NCBI RefSeq assembly: GCF_001399675.1
Contig: NZ_LJCO01000033.1
Span: 62,001 to 126,000 of the forward strand
Direction: 5' to 3'
Length of the DNA: 64,000 nucleotides
Origin: Paenalicyclobacillus ferrooxydans
Lineage (GTDB): Bacteria > Bacillota > Bacilli > Alicyclobacillales > Alicyclobacillaceae
The first letter of the stretch is position 1, and each line of letters opens with the position of its first letter. The translations under genes and the position numbers were made by a program. The notes below the pieces were generated by a model. That model was not told the DNA's origin. It searched no databases and worked only from the letters and a program-made list of their open reading frames with translations. This document shows, in pieces, positions 17,289 through 26,317 of the stretch.

Positions 17289-17866
17289 GCATACCGATAG
17301 ACCCCCAGACAGATGACAAGGAACTGACTACTGATACTTTACCAGAATCTTCTTTATCATAGACGATCTGAGATCAACAAGAGCATAAATGTTAGGGAGT
17401 CGATCTAATAGAGTTCTCCTAGAGTTCCCCTGATACGGTCCACTCAGGATTCGACGTTTTGTCGAGGGAACGCGAGCTTCGTCGCTCACCTGCGCGAATA
17501 GATCTGATCTCTCTTCGCGATGAGGACTCTTGTCGAAGATGCAGAATGGACGTCGAGGGTTTGCGCGAATAGATCTGATCAATTCGGTGGATTTGTCTCT
17601 CAAAAGTCCCACTGAGGTGTAAAACATTCTACCGACGTACGAAATTCTCTTTCTATCTCAACACGTGGTACGATGGATAGAAGAATACGAGGTGATTTGG
17701 CTCCCTCCGGAGCATTGAGAAGTACCCATAATTACTTTTCCTGGATCATTTTTCAGCTGTGTGCGACACAATCTGACATGACTAATTTGAACAAAAAAGG
17801 ACGCTCCATGATGATGGATCGTCCTTCTTCTGTCTTCCGCTAGTTGTCAATATCCGTAACAGCTAG
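17289..17866 (-). other. Intergenic region with a 19-bp direct repeat
   Basis: No convincing gene; a 99-residue reverse frame at 17328-17627 has no ribosome site and runs through repeats. The sequence TGCGCGAATAGATCTGATC occurs at 17491-17509 and again at 17562-17580. The YjcZ terminator lies at the right end. Confidence 0.55.
17792..17827 (-). terminator. Terminator after the YjcZ pair
   Basis: Read on the reverse strand: GGACGATCCAT pairs with ATGGAGCGTCC (one mismatch) and is followed by TTTTTTG. It lies 40 bases past the second YjcZ-type gene. Confidence 0.85.
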
Positions 17867-18007
17867 TTAATAGCCGTAACCGCCGCCTGCTCCACCAGCG
17901 CAGCTTCCGCCGCCGTAGTAAGGAACGAGCAAGAAGAACAGGACAAAGATGATCAGAAATACTACTGCCCACTGGGTGTAGTATCCAAAGGTTCCACCAC
18001 CGTACAT
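17867..18007 (-). CDS. YjcZ-family mini-protein, copy 2
   Basis: 46 residues: a Gly/Tyr-rich start (MYGGGTFGYYTQW), one membrane helix (VVFLIIFVLFFLLVP) and a Gly/Tyr-rich end with one Cys (YYGGGSCAGG). This is the pattern of the YjcZ/YhfM-like small sporulation-associated proteins of Bacillales, function unknown. A consensus AGGAGG ribosome site lies nine bases before the ATG at 18007. It follows the sister gene by 48 bases. Confidence 0.88.
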   Translation of the reverse strand: MYGGGTFGYYTQWAVVFLIIFVLFFLLVPYYGGGSCAGGAGGGYGY

Positions 18008-18055
18008 AGCCTTTGACCTCCTCCCGTGTGAGTATCAAAAATGGCTGTTTAAAGA

Positions 18056-18184
18056 TTAGTAGCCGGCTGCTCCGCCTGCACAACTCCCGCCGCCGTAATA
18101 TGGCACAAGCAGCATGAACAGAACGAAGATAATCAGGAACACAACTGCCCAGCGTGTGTAGCCGCCAAAGGTTCCGCCGTACAT
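18056..18184 (-). CDS. YjcZ-family mini-protein, copy 1
   Basis: 42 residues, clear tandem duplicate of its neighbour: MYGGTFGGYTRW, membrane helix VVFLIIFVLFMLLVP, then YYGGGSCAGGAAGY. The ATG at 18184 is preceded by GGGAGGG. A longer frame reaching 18271 is open but the Met at 18184 gives the family N-terminus. Probably cotranscribed with copy 2 and ended by the shared terminator. Confidence 0.88.
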   Translation of the reverse strand: MYGGTFGGYTRWAVVFLIIFVLFMLLVPYYGGGSCAGGAAGY

Positions 18185-18279
18185 GTCATAATCCCTCCCT
18201 GTGGTACAACATGCTGCTAGAATACGCGGCACCGCCACAGACAGGTATGCATATTTGTCTAGTACATCCAAAAACGGGC

Positions 18280-19611
18280 TTATTCAGAGGAAGTGCGCAC
18301 GTTGGCGGGTAGAGTGCTTGAAAGGGTGTCTTGAGTGGAGCGGGAGCGTCGACGCAGCAAGAACACATACGAAATCACTCCTAGGCCGACGCAAAGCCAA
18401 AAGACTGCCCGAAACCCGAAGGCCTGAGCGATGACACCGCCAAGGAGGCTGCCGGTCATGGAGCCTACATTGCTCGTGTTGCTGTACAGGGTTGTAGCCG
18501 CTCCCGGTGCATCCGGCATGAAATCCTGAAAATAGCTCATGCCAATGCTGACTGCAATCGATACGTAAACAGCACAGAGGACCTGGAGGGCAAGGACTTC
18601 CCACGGTGCACGGGCAAATGCCATGCCCAGGTAGTACGCGGTTCCAAAGATGGCGCCACCGAGGAGCAGGATACGCTTGCCGAGCCTGACAGCAACGGCA
18701 CCAAGACCAATCATAATCGGGATTTCAAGGCCGGCACTCAGGCTGAAGACCCACCCGACGACTCTTTCTGAGCCGTGCAGGGTACGAGTGACAAGGAGTG
18801 GCATATACAACATGTTGCTCGTCATTGCGGTTGAAATGGCGACGAAGGAGATACAGGACAGCCAAACATCCTTGGTCTTCAGAGTCGCCCATAGGGTGGT
18901 ATCGGATCGGGATGAGATATCGTTTGCGCCCTGGGCTGATCCGGTTGCCTTCGGCTTCCCCGCCGCCGGGCCACGCGTGGCGCGCGTACTTGTGGATCGC
19001 GAGCGTCGTTCAAGCCGGAGTAGGACAAGCAAGAACACGACGACAAAGACAATGCCCGTGGAGACAAACAGCCCCTGGTAATGAAATGAGCTCAGCACCC
19101 AGGTTCCGACGAGCGGCCCGATGACCCAGGCAAGGGAGAAGAAAGAGCGCAGGGTTGAGATGGCGATGGTTGCATCTCCTTGAACAGCAGAGCGGGCAGA
19201 CTCCCTGGCGTAGGCGAACAACTGCGGGTATGCTGCAGAACCGAGTCCTAGCAACACTGTTGAGACAATCAGTAAGGGCCAGTAGGCATGAAGAAATAGA
19301 AAGCTGACATAACCTAAGCCTGCGGCCACGGTAGACACGAGCATGATGTCTTTTTTCGGGGTGCGGGAATCAGAGAGTTTCCCAAGCCAGGTGCTGGCAA
19401 TCACGCCGCCGACCCCGTTAATGAATGTGAAGACGCCGAGTTGGAGGGGGGACATGTGAATCACGTTGGTGTAAAAGAGGGACAGGTAAGGACGGGTGAT
19501 GGACAGGCCGACACCGATGAGCGTGATCCCAAGGCTCAGCACAATAAAGCCCGGGAAGCGCGTGAACACGGACGAAGACGTGGATGGCCTGCTCGAAGAT
19601 GTCAGCCGCAA
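18280..19611 (-). CDS. MFS transporter, SetA-like sugar efflux family
   Basis: 443 residues with 12 predicted membrane segments in two six-helix halves joined by a basic, Arg/Ser/Thr-rich loop (about residues 205-240). The MFS signature lies after helix 2 (GKLSDSRTPKK), and the segment SAAYPQLFAYARE is characteristic of SetA/SotB sugar-efflux proteins. It probably exports sugars or sugar analogues across the cytoplasmic membrane; substrate not readable. TTG start with GAGGGGG eight bases upstream. The central loop is longer and of lower complexity than usual, in keeping with other genes here. Confidence 0.82.
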   Translation of the reverse strand: MRLTSSSRPSTSSSVFTRFPGFIVLSLGITLIGVGLSITRPYLSLFYTNVIHMSPLQLGVFTFINGVGGVIASTWLGKLSDSRTPKKDIMLVSTVAAGLGYVSFLFLHAYWPLLIVSTVLLGLGSAAYPQLFAYARESARSAVQGDATIAISTLRSFFSLAWVIGPLVGTWVLSSFHYQGLFVSTGIVFVVVFLLVLLRLERRSRSTSTRATRGPAAGKPKATGSAQGANDISSRSDTTLWATLKTKDVWLSCISFVAISTAMTSNMLYMPLLVTRTLHGSERVVGWVFSLSAGLEIPIMIGLGAVAVRLGKRILLLGGAIFGTAYYLGMAFARAPWEVLALQVLCAVYVSIAVSIGMSYFQDFMPDAPGAATTLYSNTSNVGSMTGSLLGGVIAQAFGFRAVFWLCVGLGVISYVFLLRRRSRSTQDTLSSTLPANVRTSSE

Positions 19612-19781
19612 AGGTGTGGCCCCCTCGAATTCATAGGGATTAGATACGCGCTTATCGTATCACAGCCGATGGATGGCGCAAGATTAGAATTTCGGCACAA
19701 TCCAGGTGGTTTAAACCTTTGAAGATCTGGTTCAACCAGCTATCATTAGAACTATCTGGTGAGGAAAGAAGGGGAGTATCA

Positions 19782-20891
19782 GTGCACATTCAATCCCAAA
19801 ACCGTTTGTTGCTCGGACCGGGACCAAGCAGTGTTCACCCGGAGGTTCTAAAGGCGATGGCGACTCCGCTCGTGGGGCACCTCGATCCCTACTTCCTCCA
19901 AGTCATGTCCGACACGCAAGGCATGTTACGGAAGGTATTTCAGACAGATAACCAACTCACGTTGGCGATGTCCGGCACCGGCAGTGCTGGAATGGAGACC
20001 GTTTTCGTGAACCTCGTCGAGCCGGGAGACAGGGTCATCGTGTGTATCGCGGGTGTGTTTGGAGAGCGGATGAAGGATGTTGCAGAGCGATCCGGTGCCG
20101 AAGTCATCACTGTTGAAACACCGTGGGGCAGGGCGATTGAACCGGATCAGGTGGAAAAGGCTCTCAAAGCGACGCCAGGCGTGAAGGCTGTCGCGATTGT
20201 CCATGCGGAAACATCCACTGGTGTTCGCCAACCCCTCGAAGAAATCGCACGGCTTGCCCATGACTACGGTGCGTTGTTCATCGTCGATGCCGTGACGTCT
20301 CTCGGAGGCATTCCGGTTGAGGTCGACAAGCTCGGCATTGACGCGTGCTACAGCGGTACGCAGAAGTGTCTCGGGGCACCTCCGGGACTGGCACCGGTAA
20401 CGCTAAACGCCAGAGCGCTCGAAGTCGTTCGGAACCGTACAAAGAAAGTGCAGAGTTGGTATTTGGACCTCAATATGATCGCGAATTATTGGGGCGAAGA
20501 CCGATTCTATCACCATACAGCTCCGATTTCGATGATTTTCTCTCTGCACGAAGCACTTCGCCTCTTGCTTGATGAAGGTCTCGAGAATGCGTTCACGCGG
20601 CACGCACAGAACGGCGAATTGCTCCAGTCTGAGTTGCAGAAGATGGGCCTCGAACTGTTTGCGGCAGAAGGCTTCCGTTTGCCGCAGTTGACGAGCGTCG
20701 TCTTCCCAGACGGCGTGAATGAAGGACAGCTGCGCAAACAGTTACTTGAAGAATACGGGATTGAGGTCGGCGGAGGTCTTGGTTCACTGAAGGGCCGCGC
20801 ATGGCGCATTGGCCTCCTCGGCTACTCCTCACAGAAACGCAATGTGGTGCTGCTGCTCCAGGCGATGAAGGAACTGCTCGGTCAGGCGTAA
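19782..20891 (+). CDS. Class V aminotransferase (alanine-glyoxylate / serine-pyruvate type)
   Basis: 369 residues, normal length for the family. N-terminal [15 protein letters not shown] and LVGHLDPYF, then [12 protein letters not shown], and the PLP-lysine in GTQKCLGAP (Lys195). The C-terminal domain carries [16 protein letters not shown]. Such enzymes transfer the amino group of alanine or serine (or ureidoglycine in PucG) to glyoxylate. No purine or glycine-pathway genes are nearby to choose between these. GTG at 19782 with GAAAGAAGGGG upstream; the frame extends to 19719 but without a better start. A terminator follows. Confidence 0.9.
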   Translation: MHIQSQNRLLLGPGPSSVHPEVLKAMATPLVGHLDPYFLQVMSDTQGMLRKVFQTDNQLTLAMSGTGSAGMETVFVNLVEPGDRVIVCIAGVFGERMKDVAERSGAEVITVETPWGRAIEPDQVEKALKATPGVKAVAIVHAETSTGVRQPLEEIARLAHDYGALFIVDAVTSLGGIPVEVDKLGIDACYSGTQKCLGAPPGLAPVTLNARALEVVRNRTKKVQSWYLDLNMIANYWGEDRFYHHTAPISMIFSLHEALRLLLDEGLENAFTRHAQNGELLQSELQKMGLELFAAEGFRLPQLTSVVFPDGVNEGQLRKQLLEEYGIEVGGGLGSLKGRAWRIGLLGYSSQKRNVVLLLQAMKELLGQA

Positions 20892-20943
20892 GGCCATAGG
20901 CGGTAACGTGAGACAACTAAGTTGTGCAAATCAAGTAAATGAG

Positions 20944-20973
20944 GGCCATCCCATTCTTGGGATGGCCTTTTAT
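20944..20973 (+). terminator. Terminator after the aminotransferase
   Basis: GGCCATCCCA pairs with TGGGATGGCC around a four-base loop and is followed by TTTTATG. Confidence 0.9.
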
Positions 20974-21311
20974 GTAATAAATCGGATGGGGCATCTCTGC
21001 TAATTTGTTGATATGCGATGTATACTGGTTACGTAGACATTTGCACAATCGGATAAATAAAATTGACAGTCTATTATAATTGTTTAAAAAATAAGCGGGG
21101 GATAGGGGGGCTGTGTGCGGCATAGAGCGCACCTGCCCGACGGCGCACATAGAGCGTCTAACCAAGGAGCAAGGCAACGAACGAGAAGGCCGATGGAACC
21201 AGACCGCCAATGGAACGAACAGGCCAGTAGAACCTGACCGCCAGTGGAACGAACATGCTGACGAACGAACATGCCAACAAACGAACAAGCCAAAAAAATG
21301 GGGGATCAGCG
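20974..21311 (+). other. Intergenic region upstream of the CoA-transferase
   Basis: No gene seen. Contains an AT-rich stretch with TTGACA at 21063 and TATAAT at 21075, spaced too closely to be one promoter. It also holds degenerate direct repeats of a GACCGCCA(A/G)TGGAACGAACA-like unit (about 21202-21256) and of GAACGAACATGC. Confidence 0.5.
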
Positions 21312-21971
21312 ATGCGCAACAAGGTCGTAACCAAGGAAGAGGCGGTGTCGCAGATCCGGAGCGGATCGGCGATTATGGTCGGCGGATTTGGGCAAGTGGG
21401 GACACCGCTTCTGCTCATCGACGAGTTGCTCAGGCAAGGTCAGCGCGATCTGACTATTATCAGCAACAACGTGGGAGAACCGGGCCGGGGGCTCGGACTC
21501 TTGCTTGAGCATGGACGCATTCGCAAGGCCATCGGATCGTACTTTACAAGCAACCCAGTGGTTGGCCAGCACTATCTGCGCGGCGAGATAGAGGTGCAGC
21601 TCATCCCGCAGGGGTCGTTCTCCGAGGCTATCCGTGCAGGGGGAGCGGGGATTGGCGGATTTTATACGAGGGCGTCCGCCGGTACAACGCTCGCTGAGGG
21701 AAAAGAACAGAAGGTTATCAATGGTCAACTCTACGTTCTCGAATATCCGCTCGTCGCTGATGTATCGCTGATACGGGCATACCGGGCTGACACACTCGGC
21801 AATCTTACCTATCGAAAGACAGCACGCAATTTCAACCCTGTGATGGCGACGGCTGGCAAATTAGTCATTGCGGAAGTCGATGAGGTGGTCTCTCCAGGCG
21901 ATCTCGATCCCGAATCCATTGTGACACCCCACCTCTACGTAGACTTTGTGGTACAAAGGGGGATGATGTGA
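21312..21971 (+). CDS. scoA: 3-oxoacid CoA-transferase, subunit A
   Basis: 219 residues. The CoA-transferase family I alpha-subunit pattern is visible: VSQIRSGSAIMVGGFG near the N-terminus, TIISNNVGEPGRG, the GSYFTSNP segment, LIPQGSFSEAIRAGGAGIGG, then GNLTYRKTARNFNP. It moves CoA between succinyl-CoA (or acetyl-CoA) and 3-oxoacids such as acetoacetate. ATG at 21312 follows GGGGATCAGC. The last bases overlap subunit B (ATGA), indicating a coupled heteromer. It fits the acyl-CoA metabolism encoded downstream. Confidence 0.93.
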   Translation: MRNKVVTKEEAVSQIRSGSAIMVGGFGQVGTPLLLIDELLRQGQRDLTIISNNVGEPGRGLGLLLEHGRIRKAIGSYFTSNPVVGQHYLRGEIEVQLIPQGSFSEAIRAGGAGIGGFYTRASAGTTLAEGKEQKVINGQLYVLEYPLVADVSLIRAYRADTLGNLTYRKTARNFNPVMATAGKLVIAEVDEVVSPGDLDPESIVTPHLYVDFVVQRGMM

Positions 21972-22630
21972 TGAGTGACATGGATTTTAAAGCTATCATT
22001 GCAGCTCGGGCGGCCCTAGAGTTGCAGGACGGGGACATCGTTAATTTGGGTGTCGGGATTCCCACACTCGTGGTGAATTATCTCCCCGAGGGGCGCGAGG
22101 TGTTTATGCACACTGAAAACGGTCTGCTGGGTGTCGGGCCGACTCCTGCACCTGATCATGTCGATCCCGATCTCATCAACGCAAGCAAGCTTCCCGTCAC
22201 CCAAACGGTTGGATGTAGCTTCTTTGCGAGCGATGAGTCTTTTGCGATGATCCGCGGGGGGCACATCGATGTGACGATTCTCGGGGCCCTGCAGGTCGAC
22301 ACGCGTGGGCGAGTAGCCAATTGGTCTGTACCGGGGAAACCGATTCTTGGTGTTGGCGGTGCGATGGATCTGTTAATCGGAGCCAAGCGGGTCATCGTGA
22401 CGATGAGTCATACGGATCGCAATGGAAACCCGAAGATTGTAGAGGAGTGCACATTGCCGCTGACAGCGGATCGGAATGTGAATGTGGTTATCACGGATTT
22501 AGCGGTATTTAAGGTAGAGCCGCAAGGCCTGGTTCTGACGGAACTCCTATCTGGAGCCACATTGGATGAGGTCACGGCCAAAACCGGTGCCCGGTTTGAC
22601 GTCAAGTTGGTTGAAACCACGACGGGGTGA
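21971..22630 (+). CDS. scoB: 3-oxoacid CoA-transferase, subunit B
   Basis: 219 residues. The catalytic glutamate that forms the CoA thioester lies in MHTENGLLGVGP (Glu49). Other family segments: NLGVGIPTLV, SFAMIRGGHIDVTILGALQV, NWSVPGKPILGVGGAMDL and VTMSHTDRNG. The ATG at 21971 overlaps the stop of subunit A; a GTG lies three bases earlier. Together the two chains form the ScoAB-type transferase. An imperfect 12-bp duplication (ATTCGGGATGAG, about 22668-22691) lies shortly after the stop. Confidence 0.94.
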   Translation: MSDMDFKAIIAARAALELQDGDIVNLGVGIPTLVVNYLPEGREVFMHTENGLLGVGPTPAPDHVDPDLINASKLPVTQTVGCSFFASDESFAMIRGGHIDVTILGALQVDTRGRVANWSVPGKPILGVGGAMDLLIGAKRVIVTMSHTDRNGNPKIVEECTLPLTADRNVNVVITDLAVFKVEPQGLVLTELLSGATLDEVTAKTGARFDVKLVETTTG

Positions 22631-22797
22631 GACTTGCGAGATCTTTGGGTTTGCGTGGCACGGGGGATTCGGGATGAGATTCGGGATGAGATTTTGGGGG
22701 GGCGAAACCACGTGATGAGAGAGGCGACGCTCCATGAAGCTCAGAGCATGGCCTCGTGGAACGTCAACGGATCGGCCAAAACCAAGAGGACATCACA

Positions 22798-23439
22798 TCA
22801 GGAAAACAGCTCACTCAGAGGTTTCGGCATGCCGAGATACCAGCCTTGCATGTAGCGGACGCCGAGTTCCAGGAGTTGATGATAGTCCTGCTTTGACTCG
22901 ACACCTTCTACAATCAGGTTGATAGCCCCTTCTTCGCAGAACCTCAGCATTCCACGGATGCTTGTCGATTGGCCATTCTGGCGCATGGTTTCCACGAAAT
23001 ATTTATCTAACTTGATGTACTCAGGGTGCAAGATGTCTACCAACTTTAACGCATCAGCACCGACACCGAAGTCATCTAATGCAACCTTCATACCCCGGCG
23101 CCGGTTGGCTTCGATTTTTCCCAACACCTTGTCGTTGGTAGGCAAAAGCTGATGCTCCGTGATCTCGAGTGTCACATGATTCAAGTCATGATCCTCATCG
23201 AACCATGGGTACTCACCAACCTCGTGGTCGGGGAACAGGTTTACGAAAATGCGTTGGTTCGGATTCAAACGAGACATCAGGCCATCGAGTGCCTGACATC
23301 TGGCTAAATAATCTATGGTGTTCACTTCGCGGGATCCGTAGCGACGGATCAGATCAAGGAAACCGTCCGTTGTGGCTTCATAGCCGATGATTTGGTTGGT
23401 GTTCCATGTATCGCAAATTGGCTGGTATCTAGTATCCAC
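22798..23439 (-). CDS. Stand-alone EAL-domain protein (c-di-GMP phosphodiesterase-like)
   Basis: 213 residues, EAL domain only. GTG 23439 is chosen because AAGGAG lies seven bases upstream; a frame to 23502 is open but lacks a ribosome site. Motifs: GYEATT in place of the canonical EAL-L-R motif (Glu21 kept), LEITEH, DDFGVG, YIKLDK, VEGVES and MQGWYLG. Most metal and general-base positions are kept, so hydrolysis of c-di-GMP to pGpG is possible, but the altered EAL loop may make it a receptor instead. No GGDEF partner in the window. It is preceded by the 135-bp repeats. Confidence 0.85.
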   Translation of the reverse strand: MDTRYQPICDTWNTNQIIGYEATTDGFLDLIRRYGSREVNTIDYLARCQALDGLMSRLNPNQRIFVNLFPDHEVGEYPWFDEDHDLNHVTLEITEHQLLPTNDKVLGKIEANRRRGMKVALDDFGVGADALKLVDILHPEYIKLDKYFVETMRQNGQSTSIRGMLRFCEEGAINLIVEGVESKQDYHQLLELGVRYMQGWYLGMPKPLSELFS

Positions 23440-23587
23440 GAATATGCTCCTTGTGTTCTTTATAATGAACATATATGTATATATATAGAACGATAGTACC
23501 ATACATCACAGGCCTCTCAATAGCTGTTCAATGGAAAAAATGTGCGCATGCGTATGTTACCGAGTGGAATGTCATGACCCACTTGGC

Positions 23588-24180
23588 TAAGTCGGTGAGA
23601 GCGACTTAATAGCCGCGGCCCCCCAAGGCTAAGTGGCTGAGACCGACTAAGGAGCTCGAAATTGGGGAGCTAAGTCGCTGGGAGCGACTTAGCATCGACC
23701 ACTGGCAGTTGTTCCACCGGTTTAAGTCGGTGAGAGCCACTTAATAGCTGCCGACCCACCAGGCTAAGTGGCTGAGACCGACTAAGGAGCTCGAAATTCG
23801 GGAGCTAAGTCGCTGGGAGCGACTTAGCATCTACCATTGGCCGCCTTTCCGCCGGTTTAAGTCGGTGAGAGCGACTTAGTAGGCGTCGCCCCCCAAGGCT
23901 AAGTGGCTGAGACCGACTAAGGAGCTCAAAATTCGGGAGCTAAGTCGCTGGGAGCGACTTAGCATCGACCATTGGCCGCCTTTCCGCCGGTTTAAGTCGG
24001 TGAGAGCGACTTAATAGCTGCCGACCCACCAGGCTAAGTGGCTGAGACCGACTAAGAAGCTCAAAATTGGGGAGCTAAGTCGCTGCGAGCGACTTAGCAT
24101 CTACCATTGGCAGCCTTTCCGCCGGTTTAAGTCGGTGAGAGCGACTTAATAGCCGCCGCCCCACAAGGCTAAGTCGGCTG
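23588..24180. repeat. 135-bp tandem repeat, 4.4 copies, rich in palindromes
   Basis: Copies begin at 23588, 23723, 23858, 23993 and (partial) 24128, an exact 135-bp period. Each unit holds three palindromes built on the same core. They are TAAGTCG-GTGAGAG-CGACTTA, an imperfect CTAAGTGGCTGAGACCGACTAAG, and GCTAAGTCGCT-GGG-AGCGACTTAGC. Spacers between palindromes vary by several bases while the palindromes are nearly constant. It lies between the acyl-CoA synthetase stop and the EAL gene start. Not a CRISPR: unit too long and no unique spacers. Confidence 0.95.
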
Positions 24181-24258
24181 CCCCGCGCCCTGCCTACCGC
24201 CCCACCCGCTACACGCCGCGCCCGCCCGCTGGCCTGCCGGCACCTACCGCCTTACACC

Positions 24259-25980
24259 TCACACCCCTGCGTAGTGGCCCTGGTACTCTTCGCGTAAGGT
24301 GCGCTTCATGAACTTGCCGACGGAGGTCTTCGGGATCTCATCGATGATGAGGATGTCATCTGGAATCCACCATTTGGCGAAGCGGGATCGCAAACTGTTA
24401 AGCAGTTCCTCCTTGGCAGCCGACTGGCCTGGTTTGAAAACCACGAATGCAAGTGGTCTCTCGTCCCACTTGGGGTGGGGTACTCCGACAACTGCAGCCT
24501 CGAAGACAGCGGGATGGGCCATGAGGGCATTCTCGAGATCGACCGAGGAGATCCACTCGCCGCCGCTTTTCACCAGATCCTTTGTGCGGTCAACGAGCCT
24601 CACAAAACCTTCCTCGTCAATGGTGGCAACATCCCCGGTGTGCAGCCACCCATCCCGGAAGGCGTCTTGGCTGCGTTCATCGTTGTAATACCCATCGGCA
24701 ATCCACGGCCCGCGCAGCAACAATTCACCCATCTCGCGCCCGTCCCATGCGACATCCTCGTCATCCTCGTCATCCTTGACCACGCGAACCTCGAGGCCAG
24801 GCACGAGCATGCCCTGCGTGGCCCGGATGGACAACTGCTCTTCGGGGGATAGGGCCGTCTGATATGTCTGCAGCCGCGCAAAGGTGGCAAGCGGACTCGT
24901 CTCAGTCATCCCATACGCGTGCTGGAAGGGGATGCCGTGTTGCTCGTAAGCCTGAATCAAGGCTGGAGGGGCGGCCGATCCGCCGCATAACACCGTCCGC
25001 AACGCAAGCTTCTGTTCCGGATGCGTCTCAACCTCCTGCAGCAGCCCAAGCCAAACAGTCGGCACTCCTGCAGCGACGGTGACTCCTTCTTTGGCGATCA
25101 GACTGAGCAGTGCAGACGGTGATGGTGCGGGCCCTGGCAGGACCATCTTGGCGCCAAACCAAACCGCGGCGAAAGGGAGGCCCCATGCGTTGGCGTGGAA
25201 CATCGGCACAATCGGCATGATGACATCGCTCTCGGACAGGGCCATCGTGTTCGCCAGGCCGGTCGCCATCGTGTGCAGGTAGATGCCGCGATGCGAATAC
25301 ACGACACCCTTCGGATTCCCTGTCGTGGCCGAGGTGTAGCACATGCCCATGGGGGCGTTTTCCTCGAGATCGTCGGGGTAGGAAAATGCAGGGTCACCCT
25401 CCGTGAGCAGGGCCTCATAGCTGTACGCCGGTTGAAGTGGGGTATTTCGCGCGCGATCCGATGCACCACTTTCGCTGCCCCCGGCCCCGATTCGCCCTTT
25501 GCCTCCGGCTCCGCCTTCGCCTGCTCCGCTGCCAGCCGCGTCTTCGCCGTCGAGTTGAACCCCGCCTTCGCCCATGATGATGAAGGCCTTCACGCTTTGC
25601 AGCTGATCGGCGAGCGGTTCGAGCAACGGCAACAGACCCTCGTCCACGAGCAGGACCTTGTCCTCGGCGTGGTTCACGATGTAGGTGATGTGCTCCGGCG
25701 AGAGCCGGATGTTGATGGTGTGCAGGACTGCACCCATGCACGGGATGGCGAAGTAGGCTTCGAGGTGGCGGTGATGGTTCCAGGCAAAGGTCCCAACTCT
25801 GTCGCCGCGCTCGACACCAAGTTTGGCGAGTGCGGAGGACAGCCGGCGCGTGCGCTCACCGAAGTCACGGTAGGTGTAGCGAAATTCACCATCTGGGGTG
25901 CGAGTTACAATTTCCTTCTGTGGATAATAGATTTGTGAATATTCAAATAAATGACGCATGATCAGGGGCGTTTCCATCAT
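24259..25980 (-). CDS. Acyl-CoA synthetase (AMP-binding, FadD-like) 1
   Basis: About 573 residues. It activates fatty acids to acyl-CoA through acyl-AMP in the cytoplasm. The P-loop-like motif CYTSATTGNPKGVVYSH, the A5-like HAYGMTETSP, the WLHTGDVATIDEEGF motif and the C-terminal lysine region KTSVGKFMKR are all present. An unusual Gly/Ala/Glu-rich insertion of about 35 residues (DNA about 25440-25550) separates the N-terminal subdomain from the AMP motif. The frame is open to a GTG at 26016. A TATAAT box on the reverse strand at 26026-26031 would put the RNA start near 26018, so the ATG at 25980 (N-terminus MMETPL) is favoured. Confidence 0.9.
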   Translation of the reverse strand: MMETPLIMRHLFEYSQIYYPQKEIVTRTPDGEFRYTYRDFGERTRRLSSALAKLGVERGDRVGTFAWNHHRHLEAYFAIPCMGAVLHTINIRLSPEHITYIVNHAEDKVLLVDEGLLPLLEPLADQLQSVKAFIIMGEGGVQLDGEDAAGSGAGEGGAGGKGRIGAGGSESGASDRARNTPLQPAYSYEALLTEGDPAFSYPDDLEENAPMGMCYTSATTGNPKGVVYSHRGIYLHTMATGLANTMALSESDVIMPIVPMFHANAWGLPFAAVWFGAKMVLPGPAPSPSALLSLIAKEGVTVAAGVPTVWLGLLQEVETHPEQKLALRTVLCGGSAAPPALIQAYEQHGIPFQHAYGMTETSPLATFARLQTYQTALSPEEQLSIRATQGMLVPGLEVRVVKDDEDDEDVAWDGREMGELLLRGPWIADGYYNDERSQDAFRDGWLHTGDVATIDEEGFVRLVDRTKDLVKSGGEWISSVDLENALMAHPAVFEAAVVGVPHPKWDERPLAFVVFKPGQSAAKEELLNSLRSRFAKWWIPDDILIIDEIPKTSVGKFMKRTLREEYQGHYAGV

Positions 25981-26016
25981 AACCGTCATCCACTCCCGTT
26001 CCATGTTGAGGTCCAC

Positions 26017-26302
26017 TTGCCACCATTATAATCGAAATATTAGTACGAATGTCACGAGGTCACTTGGCTTCTGATTTATAATTGAGAGGATAGGAAATTC
26101 GAGTCCCTGTAATAGCGTGCTTGTGATTTACATGATGAGCATTCCTGGTTTGCGTGATCGAGGCTCATGTGGTGGGACATGTGTGATTACGCAGCAACAA
26201 TATTCGAGGTTGATGTAACGCGACATTTAAGAACAACATTTAAGAACAACATTTAAGAACAACATTTAAGAACAACATTTAAGAACAACATTTAAGAACA
26301 AC
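26017..26302. promoter_or_regulatory. Divergent promoter region, synthetase 1 / acyl-CoA dehydrogenase
   Basis: Reverse strand: TATAAT at 26031-26026 with a GTGACA-like -35 about 19 bases upstream serves synthetase 1. The forward half is occupied by the 13-bp repeat array at 26223-26300. Confidence 0.5.
26223..26300. repeat. 13-bp tandem repeat, 6 identical copies
   Basis: Unit ACATTTAAGAACA, six perfect copies, ending directly before the ATGGAGGGG that carries the ribosome site of the acyl-CoA dehydrogenase gene. Confidence 0.97.
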
Positions 26303-26317
26303 ATGGAGGGGACGGGT

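Noticed and set aside
17328-17627. 99-residue reverse frame
   Set aside because: No ribosome site, runs across a direct repeat, atypical composition.
23588-24180. CRISPR array
   Set aside because: Period 135 bp with spacers that are themselves repeated; no 25-40 bp repeats with unique spacers and no cas genes.
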